A stretch of DNA of 64,000 nucleotides from Paractinoplanes pyxinae (GTDB lineage Bacteria > Actinomycetota > Actinomycetes > Mycobacteriales > Micromonosporaceae). The position numbers and the translations under genes were made by a program. Positions within the stretch are counted from its first letter, which is position 1. Each line of letters begins with the position of its first letter. Positions 16,435-25,500 of this stretch are shown here, one piece after another. The notes under the pieces are model-generated. The model searched no databases, was not told the origin of the DNA, and worked only from the letters and a program-made list of their open reading frames with translations. The stretch covers positions 434,001 through 498,000 of the forward strand of contig NZ_JAPNTZ010000006.1 in NCBI RefSeq assembly GCF_026626335.1, written 5' to 3'.

Positions 16435-17610
16435 ATGATCTTCGACGTCGACCGCGTCCGGGCCCAGTACCCCGCTCTCGCCGAGGGCTTCCTGCACTTC
16501 GACGGCGCGGGCGGCACCCAGCCGGCCGAACCGGTGACCGAAGCGATCGCGCGGGCCATGCGGACGGCCGTCTCCAACCGGGGCACCGCCCACGAGCCGG
16601 CCCGCCGCTCGGGCGAGATCGTGGCCGCCGCCCGCTCGGCCGTGGCCGACCTGGTGGGCGGCGATCCGGCCGGGGTGGCCTTCGGGCCGAGCGCGACCGC
16701 GCTGACCTATCTGGTGGCCCGCACGCTGTCGCAGGGTTGGGAGTCGGGCGACGAAGTGGTGGTGTCGCGGCTAGACCACGACGCGAACGTGCGGCCGTGG
16801 GTGCAGACCGGGGCGACCGTCAAGTGGGCCGACGTCGACCTGAAGACCGGCGAGCTGCCGGTCGAGCAGTACCGCGAGCTGATCGGGCCGCGCACCAAGC
16901 TGGTGGCGGTGACCGCGGCCAGCAACGCCACCGGCACCGTGCCCGCCGTCCAGCCGATCGCCGATATCGCGCATGCGGCCGGCGCCCAGGTGTACGTCGA
17001 CGGGGTGCACGCCACGGCCCACCGCCCGACCGATGTGGCTGCGCTCGGCGCCGACTTCTATGTGACCAGCGCGTACAAGTGGTCGGGTCCGCACTACGCG
17101 GCCGTGATCGCCGACCCCGGGGTGTGGGAGCCGCTGCACCCGGTGAAGCTGATCCCGTCGCCGTCCGGGGCGCCGGACCGCTTCGAGTACGGGACGTTGA
17201 GCTTCGAGCTGCTGGCCGGCCTCACCGCCGCCGTCGATTTTCTCGCCGGCCTGGCCGACGTCGAGGGCGACCGGCGTACGCGGGTGCTGGCGGGCATGGC
17301 CGCGGCCGAGAAGCACGAGCTCGGGCTGCTCGACCGCCTGCTGGCCGGCCTGGGCGAGGACGAGCGCGTGACGATCTGCCCGGCCGGCGCCGAGCGCTGC
17401 CCCACGGTCTCGTTCCGGCTGGCCGGCGAGGCCCCGGCCGACACCGCCCGCCGCCTGGGCGAGCGGAACATCTGCGTCTCGCACGGCGACTACTACGCGG
17501 TCGAGTACTTCGAGGCGGCCGGGCTGCGGGCCACCGGCGGCGCGGTGCGGGCCAGCATCTACCACTACAACACCGCCGACGAGGTCGACCGCCTGCTGGA
17601 AGCTCTCTAG
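16435..17610 (+). CDS. Cysteine desulfurase-like class V aminotransferase
   Basis: This 391-residue PLP enzyme belongs to the cysteine desulfurase-like group. The PLP lysine lies in VTSAYKWSGPHYA, the cofactor Asp/His in VYVDGVHATAH, and GTVPAVQPI is also typical. A catalytic Cys loop as in IscS/SufS is not obvious, and the N-terminus (FLHFDGAGGTQPAEPV) resembles the stand-alone, non-Isc group. It may act as a selenocysteine/cysteine lyase or isopenicillin epimerase-like enzyme; substrate unassigned. Its stop overlaps the stop of the convergent GGDEF-EAL gene by 4 bp. Confidence 0.85.
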   Translation: MIFDVDRVRAQYPALAEGFLHFDGAGGTQPAEPVTEAIARAMRTAVSNRGTAHEPARRSGEIVAAARSAVADLVGGDPAGVAFGPSATALTYLVARTLSQGWESGDEVVVSRLDHDANVRPWVQTGATVKWADVDLKTGELPVEQYRELIGPRTKLVAVTAASNATGTVPAVQPIADIAHAAGAQVYVDGVHATAHRPTDVAALGADFYVTSAYKWSGPHYAAVIADPGVWEPLHPVKLIPSPSGAPDRFEYGTLSFELLAGLTAAVDFLAGLADVEGDRRTRVLAGMAAAEKHELGLLDRLLAGLGEDERVTICPAGAERCPTVSFRLAGEAPADTARRLGERNICVSHGDYYAVEYFEAAGLRATGGAVRASIYHYNTADEVDRLLEAL

Positions 17611-20600
17611 GCGACCAGCGGCAGGCGGTCGGTGATCTGGCTCAGCGCCTCGGTGCCGTCGACCGGGCTCGAATAGAGGTAACCCTGGCCCAGCGGGCAG
17701 CCCAGCCGGGCCAGCAGGTCGCGGTGGGCCGGGTCCTCGATGCCCTCGGCGATCACGGTCAGGCCGAGCGCCTGGGCCAGGTTGATCAGGCCGGCCACCA
17801 GCGCGAGCTGATGCGGGTCGTCGACCACGCCGTCCACGAATGCCTTGTCGATCTTCACGACGTCGACCGGGCGGCGGCGCACGGTGCCCAGCGCGGATGA
17901 GCTCGCGGCGAAATCGTCGATGGCCACGCGTACGCCCCATTCGCGCAGCACGGCCAGGTCGGCCCACAGCCGCTCGTGGTCGCCGTCGAGCACGCTCTCG
18001 GTGAGCTCCAGCATCAGCGCGCGGGCCGGCACCCCGGAGTACGCCAGGGCCTGCTGCACCATCTCGACGAAGTTGCCCTCGCGGAACTGCCGCACCGACA
18101 CGTTCACGCTGACGAACGGCTGCCGGCTGCGGGGCAGGATGCGCCGCCACTGTGCCACCGTGTGCAGCGCCTGGTCGAGCACCCAGCGGCCCATCGGCAC
18201 GACCAGTCCGCTCTCCTCGGCCACCTCGAGGAACTCGGCCGGCGCGACCACCCCGCGGGTCGGGTGGTGCCAGCGCACCAGTGCTTCGAAGCCCACCGGC
18301 TCGTCCGTGCCGAGGTCGATGATCGGCTGGTAGGCCAGCAGGAAGTGCCCCTCGTGCACGGCGTGGTCCAGGGCCGAGCGCAGCTCCAGCCGCTCGACCA
18401 TCGCGCCGTGCAGGTGGGCCTGGTAGCGCCGCCACTGGTTCTTGCCGGCTCCCTTGGCCACGTAGAGGGCCAGGTCGGCCTGGCGCAGCAGCTCGTCCGG
18501 GGTGTCCGCCTCGGGTGTGGTGGTGATGCCGATACTGGCCACCGCGGTCAGTTCGGAGCCGTCGTCGAGCAGGATCGGCTCGGCCAGCGCGGCCAGGATC
18601 CGCTGCGCCGTCTCCTCGACCGCGCCCGGGTCCTGCACGTTCTCGACCAGCGCGGCGAACTCGTCGCCGCCCAGACGGGCCGCGGTGTCGTCGGCGCGCA
18701 GGGCGCCCGCGATCCGGTTGGCCACGCCGATCAGCAGCTGGTCGCCGACGGCGTGACCCATCGTGTCGTTGACCTTCTTGAAGTCGTCGAGGTCGATGAA
18801 CAGCACGCCGACGACCGAGCCGTCGCGGGCGCCGCGGTGCAGCGCGTGGCCGAGCCGGTCGTGGAACAGCACCCGGTTGGCCAGCCCGGTCATCGCGTCG
18901 TGGAACACCCGGTGGGTCAGCTCGGCCTCGAGCCGGCGGCGCTCGGTGACGTCGCGCAGGGTGAGCACCAGCCCGCCGACGGTCGGGTCGTGCCGCAGGT
19001 CCTGGCCGTGCGTCTCGAGCACCACGCCGGCCCGGGCCTGAAAGTCCAGACCTTCCTGCAGACCTTCGCCCGTACGCAGGGCGGCCAGCACCTCGGCCAG
19101 CCGGGAGCGCTCGGCCCGGTGGAACAGGGCGGACATCCGGCTGCCGGTCGGGTCCTCGTCGAACAGGGTCAGCGCGGACGGGCTGGCGTACCGGATCCGG
19201 TCGTCCTCGTCGACGATGAGGATGACGTCGGAGGTCTTCTGCACGAGCGTACGGAAATAGGTCTCGCTGTTGCGGCGGATGACCTCCTGGCTGAGCCCGA
19301 TCCGTTCCAGGGCCAGCGCGGCCTGCGTGGCCAGCACCTCGATGGCCCGGGTGAGTCCGATCAGGGCCGGCGTGGGCGCGCCGACGTGCAGCACCCCGAC
19401 CAGCGGGTCGCCGGTCGGCCGGTCGGAGAGCACCATCGGGCAGCGCAGAGACATCGCGAAGTGGTGCAGCCGGGTCGAGACGGCCCAGTCGACGTCCCGG
19501 GTCGGCAGCACGCGGGCGGCCGTTCCGGTCGACCGGTCCACCGCTGCCTGCGCCACTGCCTCGGGTGACAACAGGCCGGGCTGGGCGATGGTGACGGCCA
19601 GGACCACCGCGTGCGGGGTGTCCGGCGGCAGCAGGTGCGCCACGGCCGTACGGACTGCTTCGGCGACCTGGTCGTTGTCGGCCGCCGAGACGAGGGCGGC
19701 CGAGGCCTCGCGCAGTGCCCTTTCCCGGGCCAGCGCCTGCCGGTGACCGGTCATGATCCCGGCCATCCGCACCAGCACCAGCAGGAACGTGATCGCGCTG
19801 AGCACCGCGGCGACCAGGTCGCTCCGCTCGTCGCGCAGCATGCTCGCCACGAGCACGACCGGCACGGTCATCGAGGCGGCCCCGAGCAGGGCCAGGCGGC
19901 CACGGCCGAGCGCCGGGACGGGCAGGCCGGCCGGCTCGTCCAGCTCGGCCATCGACGGGTGCAGGGCGGCCAGCCCGGCCGCGGTGTAGAGCGCGAACCG
20001 GCACAGGGCGACCACCGGCACCTCGAACAGCGACAGCTCGTAGCCGACGTCGGCCAGCAGCAGCAGGATCACGCCCGCGCCGAGCAGCCGGGCCGAGAAC
20101 ACCGGCCGGTCGCTGATCAGCAGCCGGGTCAGCATGCCGAGCAGCAGCAGGTCGCCCAGCGGGAAGGCGACGGTGGTCCACGGGTCGCCGCCGGTGCGCT
20201 CCAGGTTGGGCCCGATGAGGAAGGTCCAGGCCAGCAGGGCCACCCCGGCCGTGACGGTGAGGGCGTCCAGCATGGCGGCGCGGTCACGGGTCCCGCCCGT
20301 ACGCCGTCGCAGAGACACGAAAAGCATGCCGGCGAGCACGGGATACCCCGCCGTGACCAGAAGCGCCCCGGCCGTGACCAGCCCCGGAACGTGCGCGGTG
20401 AGCGATTCCGGGGCCCGGTAGAGGGCCGTGCCCGCCGCCGCCAGCGCGATCGCCGTCGCGAGCAGCCGCCACGGCAGCCGCCGGGCGGGACGGTTGAGGC
20501 GGACGCCCAGCCCCACCACGACGATGGCGGTGCCGCCGGCGATCAGGCGCAGCACCGACTGCGCCCCGGCCGGCGCCGCGACGAACAGCACCGCGAGCAC

Positions 20601-20645
20601 CGCCATCCAGCCGCCGAAGAGGGCGGCCACCCAGCGTGGGGGCAT
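17607..20645 (-). CDS. Membrane-anchored GAF-PAS-GGDEF-EAL cyclic di-GMP protein
   Basis: This 1,012-residue protein has 8 or so N-terminal membrane helices (residues about 1-290), a GAF-like region, a PAS domain near 450-560 (VQKTSDVILIVDEDDRIRYA), a GGDEF domain with an intact GGDEF motif in ARLGGDEFAAL, and an EAL domain with FEALVRW. Catalytic EAL residues (ELTE, IDDF, KIDKAF, AEGIED, GQGY) are present, but the usual DDFGTGYSSL loop reads DDFAASSSAL. It probably makes and/or degrades cyclic di-GMP in response to signals sensed by the membrane, GAF and PAS parts. ATG 20645 is chosen for the AAAGGAA site 6 nt upstream. Confidence 0.9.
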   Translation of the reverse strand: MPPRWVAALFGGWMAVLAVLFVAAPAGAQSVLRLIAGGTAIVVVGLGVRLNRPARRLPWRLLATAIALAAAGTALYRAPESLTAHVPGLVTAGALLVTAGYPVLAGMLFVSLRRRTGGTRDRAAMLDALTVTAGVALLAWTFLIGPNLERTGGDPWTTVAFPLGDLLLLGMLTRLLISDRPVFSARLLGAGVILLLLADVGYELSLFEVPVVALCRFALYTAAGLAALHPSMAELDEPAGLPVPALGRGRLALLGAASMTVPVVLVASMLRDERSDLVAAVLSAITFLLVLVRMAGIMTGHRQALARERALREASAALVSAADNDQVAEAVRTAVAHLLPPDTPHAVVLAVTIAQPGLLSPEAVAQAAVDRSTGTAARVLPTRDVDWAVSTRLHHFAMSLRCPMVLSDRPTGDPLVGVLHVGAPTPALIGLTRAIEVLATQAALALERIGLSQEVIRRNSETYFRTLVQKTSDVILIVDEDDRIRYASPSALTLFDEDPTGSRMSALFHRAERSRLAEVLAALRTGEGLQEGLDFQARAGVVLETHGQDLRHDPTVGGLVLTLRDVTERRRLEAELTHRVFHDAMTGLANRVLFHDRLGHALHRGARDGSVVGVLFIDLDDFKKVNDTMGHAVGDQLLIGVANRIAGALRADDTAARLGGDEFAALVENVQDPGAVEETAQRILAALAEPILLDDGSELTAVASIGITTTPEADTPDELLRQADLALYVAKGAGKNQWRRYQAHLHGAMVERLELRSALDHAVHEGHFLLAYQPIIDLGTDEPVGFEALVRWHHPTRGVVAPAEFLEVAEESGLVVPMGRWVLDQALHTVAQWRRILPRSRQPFVSVNVSVRQFREGNFVEMVQQALAYSGVPARALMLELTESVLDGDHERLWADLAVLREWGVRVAIDDFAASSSALGTVRRRPVDVVKIDKAFVDGVVDDPHQLALVAGLINLAQALGLTVIAEGIEDPAHRDLLARLGCPLGQGYLYSSPVDGTEALSQITDRLPLVA

Positions 20646-20725
20646 GCGTGTTCCTTTTTCCGAAGGGAGTGGTCGTCTCATCGGTCCGCCGCGGCGCGAG
20701 TTGAGCAACCGGGCACAATCGGTGA

Positions 20726-21361
20726 GTGCTCCTGGAGTTCATCCGCGGCAACACGACCGCTGCCCCTGTCCCCTTCGTCCCCGAGATCACGCTGTTCCAG
20801 GCGGACGAGCCGATCGCCCTCTGGGAGAAGACCGAGGAGGCCGGCCCGGCTCAGCCGCCGCCGTTCTGGGCCTTCGCCTGGGCCGGCGGGCAGGCCCTGG
20901 CCCGGCACGTGCTCGACCACCCCGATCTGGTCGCCGGCCGCTCGGTGCTCGACCTGGCCACCGGCTCGGGCCTGGTCGCGGTGGCCGCCGCGCGCGCCGG
21001 GGCGACGCCGGTGACGGCCAACGACATCGACCCGTACTCGCTGGCCGCCGCCGAAGCCAACGCGGCCGCCAACGACGTCTCGGTGACCCTGCTCGAGGCC
21101 GACATCCTGGACACCGATGACCCGTACGGCGTGGTTCTGGCGGGCGACGTCTTCTACAGCCGCGAGATGGCGGCCCGGGTGCTGCCGTACCTGTTGCGCG
21201 CGGCCCAGCGCGGTTCCCTGGTGCTGGTGGGCGATCCCGGTCGCGCCTATCTGCCCAGTTCAGGGCTGGTGGAGCAGGCCGTCTACGACATCCCCGTGCC
21301 GGTCAGCCTGGAGAGCGTGGACACCCGGCGTACGAAGGTCTGGCAGTTGACTCACAGGTAG
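20726..21361 (+). CDS. Class I SAM-dependent methyltransferase (ETFB-lysine / nicotinamide methyltransferase-like)
   Basis: This 211-residue protein has SAM motif I (VLDLATGSGLVAVAAARAGA) and the acidic motif II context ANDIDPYSLAAAEANAA. The PPPFWAFAWAGGQALAR stretch before motif I is typical of the METTL20/NNMT-like group, which methylates protein lysines or small amines. GTG 20726 is the only start that includes the LLEFIRGNT N-terminus. The gene is divergent from the GGDEF-EAL gene and its end overlaps the convergent SDR by 10 bp. Confidence 0.85.
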   Translation: MLLEFIRGNTTAAPVPFVPEITLFQADEPIALWEKTEEAGPAQPPPFWAFAWAGGQALARHVLDHPDLVAGRSVLDLATGSGLVAVAAARAGATPVTANDIDPYSLAAAEANAAANDVSVTLLEADILDTDDPYGVVLAGDVFYSREMAARVLPYLLRAAQRGSLVLVGDPGRAYLPSSGLVEQAVYDIPVPVSLESVDTRRTKVWQLTHR

Positions 21362-22218
21362 GAAACGCCGGTCAGCTCCTCGGCCACCGCCCACAGCCGC
21401 TTCCCGACGGCCGGGTCGGCGGCCGTGGCGCTCGGGCGCACCGCGGTGACCCGGCCGCGCATCTCGAGGAAGCCGGCCGGCCCGAAGAACTCGCCCCCGC
21501 GCAGGCCGGGGGCGGTCGCGGCGTGCAGTTGCGGCTCGGCGCCGCGCTCGACCGGCTGGGTGGTTACCACGGACGCCGCGGCGATGAGGCGGCCCAGCCG
21601 GCCCCGGTGCTCCCAGGCCCGCGGCGTCAGATTGGTGCGCGTGATGCCCGGATGCGCCAGCACCGCGGTGATCGGCCGCCCGGCCGCGCGCAGCCGGCGA
21701 TCCAGTTCCAGGCCGAAGACCGTACAGGCCAATTTCGAGACGCCGTACGCCCGGGAAGCGCCGTAGTTCTGCCGGGACATCAGGTCGTCGAAGTTCAGCC
21801 GGGCCCGCTTGTGGGTGATCGAGCTCAGGTTCACCACCCGGGCCTGGGGCGCCAACGCGTCGAGGAGCAGGCCGGTGAGGGCGAAGTGCCCGAGCATGTT
21901 GGTGCCCATGTGCAGCTCGAACCCGTCGGAGGTCTCGCGGCGTGGTCCCAGCAACACGGCCCCGGCGTTGTTGATGAGCAGGTCGAGAGACGAAATTCCG
22001 GCGGCGAAGGCGCGGACCGACGCGAGCGAGGCCAGGTCGAGCTCCCGGACCTCGACGTCGCCCCCGATGGTCCGGGCCGCCTCCTTCCCGGCCTCGACGT
22101 TCCGGACGGCGAGGATCACCTGGGCGCCGGCCCGGCTCAGCTCGGTGGCGGTGACCAGGCCGAGGCCCGAGTTCGCGCCGGTGACGACGGCGGTGCGGCC
22201 GTGCAGATTCGTAGTCAT
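21352..22218 (-). CDS. SDR-family oxidoreductase (retinol dehydrogenase-like)
   Basis: This 288-residue SDR has TGANSGLG cofactor motif, LINNAG, NLSSITH with the catalytic Ser, and YGVSKLA (Tyr-x3-Lys). It resembles the many actinobacterial RDH/WWOX-like SDRs of unknown substrate. It is transcribed divergently from an XRE/MmyB-type regulator 100 bp away. That arrangement recurs widely in actinomycetes and usually means the regulator controls the SDR. Confidence 0.9.
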   Translation of the reverse strand: MTTNLHGRTAVVTGANSGLGLVTATELSRAGAQVILAVRNVEAGKEAARTIGGDVEVRELDLASLASVRAFAAGISSLDLLINNAGAVLLGPRRETSDGFELHMGTNMLGHFALTGLLLDALAPQARVVNLSSITHKRARLNFDDLMSRQNYGASRAYGVSKLACTVFGLELDRRLRAAGRPITAVLAHPGITRTNLTPRAWEHRGRLGRLIAAASVVTTQPVERGAEPQLHAATAPGLRGGEFFGPAGFLEMRGRVTAVRPSATAADPAVGKRLWAVAEELTGVSYL

Positions 22219-22318
22219 GGGGCGAAGCTAGGGCCGCCGCGGCGGATGCCCGTCGCACCGCCCGGCCTAGGTCTGGTGGACCTACCTTTCCGGCCGGCGA
22301 CGGCGGCACACTGGCTGC

Positions 22319-23185
22319 ATGGCGAGCACTCACCCGTACGCCCGGGAACTCGGCGACTTCCTGCGGGCCCGCCGCAACCGGCTGCGCCCGCAGGACGTCG
22401 GCCTGGAGCCGGGCGGCCGGCGCCGGGTCACCGGGCTCCGGCGTGAGGAACTGGCCCTGCTGGCCGGTCTGAGCACCGACTACTACCAGCGGATGGAACA
22501 GGGCCGCGACCTGCGCCCGTCGGACGACGTGCTGGACGCGATCGCGGGCGCGCTCGACCTCGACGAGAACGAGCGGCGGCACCTGTTCACGCTGGCCCGC
22601 GCGGCCCGCCGACCGGCGCCGGCGCCGCCGCGGCGCGAGCCCGAGATCGTGCCCGACGGCACCCGGCGGATGCTGCGCGCGCTGGCCACCCCGGCGGTGG
22701 TGCTGGGCCGGCACCTCGACGTGCTGGCCTGGAACGACATGGCCGAGGCGCTGCTGGGCGACCCGCACGACTATCCGCCCGACCGGCTGAACATGCTGAT
22801 GCTGATGTTCGACGACAGCCGCACCGCCGAGCGGCAGTGCAAGGACTGGGAGCAGCAGGCCCTCGACTACATCGGCATGATGCGGGCCGCCGTCGCCACC
22901 GACCCGACCCATCCGCGGGCCACCGCCGTCGTCGGCGAGCTGAGCATCCGCAGCGCCGAGTTCCGGCGGCTGTGGGCCCGGCACGACGTCCGGGCGTCGG
23001 TCAGCGGCACCAAGACGTTCCGGATGCCCGAGGTCGGCGACATCGACCTCTACTGGGACACGTACCCGCTGCCGGGGCAGCCGGGCCCGGTCATGCTGGT
23101 CTTCACGGCCGAGGAGGGCAGCGCCGGCGCCGACCGGCTGCAACTGCTGGCCTCGCTGCACGCCACTAGAGGTACTTCTCGATGA
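22319..23185 (+). CDS. XRE-family regulator with MmyB-like ligand-binding domain
   Basis: This 288-residue protein has an N-terminal helix-turn-helix (GLRREELALLAGLSTDYYQR, residues about 40-60) and a C-terminal MmyB-like PAS-type domain (residues about 105-285). That domain may bind a fatty acyl-type ligand, as proposed for this family. It sits divergent from an SDR gene, which is its likely target. Its end overlaps the convergent HAD gene by 20 bp. Confidence 0.92.
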   Translation: MASTHPYARELGDFLRARRNRLRPQDVGLEPGGRRRVTGLRREELALLAGLSTDYYQRMEQGRDLRPSDDVLDAIAGALDLDENERRHLFTLARAARRPAPAPPRREPEIVPDGTRRMLRALATPAVVLGRHLDVLAWNDMAEALLGDPHDYPPDRLNMLMLMFDDSRTAERQCKDWEQQALDYIGMMRAAVATDPTHPRATAVVGELSIRSAEFRRLWARHDVRASVSGTKTFRMPEVGDIDLYWDTYPLPGQPGPVMLVFTAEEGSAGADRLQLLASLHATRGTSR

Positions 23186-23891
23186 GGGTACGCAGGCCGA
23201 AGCCGTCCTCGACCGTGTCGTCGGGCGGCGCGCCGGCCGGCTCTTCGGCCGTACGCGGGGAAGGCATCAGGATCGCTCGGGCGACCCCGGCTCGGCGGGC
23301 GCAGACAACGTCGCGTCGCGGGGTGTCGCCGACGAACCAGCACTCCTCCGGGGGCAGGCCCAGCTCGTCGGTCGCGTTCCAGATCATCTGCGGGTTGGGT
23401 TTGCGCACGCCGGCCTCGTCGCTGTAGATCTGCACGGCGAAGAAGCGGCCGATGCCGGCCCGGTCGAGGAAGTCGCGATGGGCCGCGCCGGAGAGGGTGT
23501 TCGACACGACGGCCAGCGGAACCCCGGCCTCGGCGGCCGCCTCCAGCGCGGACGGGATGCCCGGCCGCAGCGCCCAGTTGTCCCGCCAGGCCCACTCGTA
23601 GCTCAGCTTGCGCACGGCCCCGCGCACCGGCACCTGAGCCGCCGGCGGCCACCCGGGCAGGATGAACCTTTCCCACACCTCGGCCTGGCTCAGCTCGTCC
23701 GGCCAGTCCTCGTCGCGCCACGCGGCCCAGGCCGACGCGCCCTCGGTGAGCGTGCGCTGGATCTCGCCCGGCGTCAGAGACCCGTTGACCAGGTTGAAAA
23801 TGCGCAGCACGAGACCCGGCGGAGCGGTGCGCCGGGGCGGCGCGTCGGCCAGCACTCCCCCGAAGTCGAGCAGGATCGCCGCGGGACGCAT
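23166..23891 (-). CDS. HAD-superfamily hydrolase
   Basis: This 241-residue phosphatase-type HAD protein has motif I in ILLDFGGVLAD (where the second Asp of DxD is replaced by Gly, as in many members annotated HAD-IA), motif II in VVSNT, and motif III/IV in KPNPQ and FVGDTPRRDV. The substrate is unknown. ATG 23891 begins one base after the stop of the upstream ROK kinase gene, so the two form an operon, perhaps handling a sugar phosphate. Confidence 0.85.
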   Translation of the reverse strand: MRPAAILLDFGGVLADAPPRRTAPPGLVLRIFNLVNGSLTPGEIQRTLTEGASAWAAWRDEDWPDELSQAEVWERFILPGWPPAAQVPVRGAVRKLSYEWAWRDNWALRPGIPSALEAAAEAGVPLAVVSNTLSGAAHRDFLDRAGIGRFFAVQIYSDEAGVRKPNPQMIWNATDELGLPPEECWFVGDTPRRDVVCARRAGVARAILMPSPRTAEEPAGAPPDDTVEDGFGLRTLIEKYL

Positions 23892-23892
23892 G

Positions 23893-24663
23893 TCAGCGGG
23901 TGGTGCCCAGGGTCCAGGCGCGCACACCGCCGACGATGCCCGCCGTGTTGGGCACCACGACCACATCGTCGCCCATCCGCGCGAGCTGGGTGGGCACGAT
24001 CAGCCGGGAGTTGCCGCCGCCGAGATACAACCTGTCCCACAGGAACACCGGCCGCAGCCCCTCGACGACGTTGCGGACCCGGCGCGACCACAGGGCGTCC
24101 CCGAGGCGGCGGCGCTCGTGCTCGCCGATGTACGTGTCGTACGACATGCCCCACCGCACCGGCGCCTGCGACATCTCGAGGTGGGGAGCCAGCGCGCCCC
24201 CGTCGAACAGCGCGCAGCCCAGCCCCGTGCCCAGGGTCAGCACCAGCTCGCAGCCCGTCCCGGCCACCACGCCGGCCCCGTGCACCTCGGCGTCGTTGAG
24301 CACGAGGGTGGGCCGCCCGAACGCGTCCTCCAGGGCCGTCCGCGCGTCGAAGCCGAACCACGCGTCCTGCAGCTCCGGGTCGATCTTGGTGCGGGGTCCG
24401 CTGCGGGTGATGTAGTGCGGGGTCGCCACGACGACGCCGTGCCGCAGCATGCCCGGCATGCCCACGGTGACCCGGTCGTGCGCGGGCAACCGCTCGCCGA
24501 GCTGCACCAACGTCTTGACGAAGAGATCGGGGGGCAGGGGGTAGGGGGTGGGGACGCGCAGCGGCTGGGCACGCATGGTGCCCGCCTCGTCGAGCACGGA
24601 ACCCTTGATGCCGCCGCCGCCACAGTCGATCGTCAGGGTGAAAGCCACGCCGCCAGTTTGCAT
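23893..24663 (-). CDS. ROK-family kinase, polyphosphate glucokinase-like
   Basis: This 256-residue protein matches PpgK length. The N-terminal phosphate motif DCGGGGIKG, LNDAEVHGAG, LTLGTGLGCALF and the C-terminal NTAGIVGGV are ROK features, the last being particularly PpgK-like. The ROK zinc-binding CxCGxxGC motif is absent, as in polyphosphate glucokinases. It would phosphorylate glucose using polyphosphate or ATP. ATG 24663 is preceded by GAGGAGG at a good distance. It is followed after 1 bp by a HAD hydrolase and is divergent from a tRNA/rRNA methylase. Confidence 0.8.
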   Translation of the reverse strand: MQTGGVAFTLTIDCGGGGIKGSVLDEAGTMRAQPLRVPTPYPLPPDLFVKTLVQLGERLPAHDRVTVGMPGMLRHGVVVATPHYITRSGPRTKIDPELQDAWFGFDARTALEDAFGRPTLVLNDAEVHGAGVVAGTGCELVLTLGTGLGCALFDGGALAPHLEMSQAPVRWGMSYDTYIGEHERRRLGDALWSRRVRNVVEGLRPVFLWDRLYLGGGNSRLIVPTQLARMGDDVVVVPNTAGIVGGVRAWTLGTTR

Positions 24664-24698
24664 GGAGTACACCTCCTCGCACAGCAATTGTGACCCGG

Positions 24699-24704
24699 TA
24701 TCGT
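24699..24704 (+). promoter_or_regulatory. Predicted -10 element TATCGT
   Basis: TATCGT lies 7 nt before the GTG at 24712 in a 48-bp divergent gap. No Shine-Dalgarno precedes that GTG, suggesting a leaderless mRNA for the SpoU-family gene. Confidence 0.4.
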
Positions 24705-24711
24705 CGCTGCG

Positions 24712-25500
24712 GTGTCGAGGGCCGTCCGGGTGAGCACCCGCAACGCGAGCTTCCAGCAGTGGCAGGCGCTGCTCACCAACCGTACGAAGCGCCACCGGGC
24801 CGGCGAGTTCCTGGTCCATGGCGTACGACCGATCTCGCTGGCCGTCGACTACGGCTGGCCCGTGCGCGATCTGATCTATCCCGACCGGCAGTCCCTGTCG
24901 TCGTGGGCGCGCGAGATGCTGGACCGCAGCGGCGCCCGCCCGGTGGCGATGGACCCGGCGCTGGTGGCCGAACTGGCGGACAAGGAATCGGCCGAACTCA
25001 TCGCCGTGGTCGGCCTGCCCGATCGGCCGGCGCTACCGGACGCCGACCTGGTGGTGGTCTTCGACCGGCCGTCGACGCCCGGCAACATCGGCACGCTGAT
25101 CCGCTCGGCCGACGCGTTCGGCGCGGCCGCGGTCGTGGTGACCGGACACGCCGCCGACCCGTACGACCCGAAGTCCGTACGGGCCAGCACGGGTTCGATC
25201 TTCGCTCTGCCCGTCATTCAGGCCGACGGGCCGGACGACGTGCTGCCCTGGGCCGCCCGCAACGGCGTGCAGTTGGTGGGCACCGACGAGCACGGCGCGG
25301 TCGAGGTGGCCGACCACGACCTGACCGGCCCGACCGCGCTGCTGATCGGCAACGAGACGGCCGGGCTGAGCGCGGCCTGGAAGGCGGCGGCCGACGTGCT
25401 GGTCCGCATCCCGATCACGGGCGCGGCCAGCTCGCTGAACGCCGCCACCGCGGCCACGGTGGTGCTCTACGAGGTCAGCCGGCAGCGGTCCCGCGGCTGA
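24712..25500 (+). CDS. TrmH/SpoU-family RNA 2'-O-methyltransferase
   Basis: This 262-residue SPOUT enzyme has an N-terminal substrate-binding domain (residues about 1-95) and a C-terminal knot domain. The three SpoU motifs are visible: PGNIGTLIRSADAFGA, LIGNETAGLS and IPITGAASSLNAATAATVVL. It should methylate a ribose 2'-OH in rRNA or tRNA using SAM; the target nucleotide is unknown. The N-terminus has RTKRHRAGEFLVHGVRP, common in RlmB/TrmH-like members. Its 3' end overlaps the convergent SDR by 26 bp. Confidence 0.9.
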   Translation: MSRAVRVSTRNASFQQWQALLTNRTKRHRAGEFLVHGVRPISLAVDYGWPVRDLIYPDRQSLSSWAREMLDRSGARPVAMDPALVAELADKESAELIAVVGLPDRPALPDADLVVVFDRPSTPGNIGTLIRSADAFGAAAVVVTGHAADPYDPKSVRASTGSIFALPVIQADGPDDVLPWAARNGVQLVGTDEHGAVEVADHDLTGPTALLIGNETAGLSAAWKAAADVLVRIPITGAASSLNAATAATVVLYEVSRQRSRG

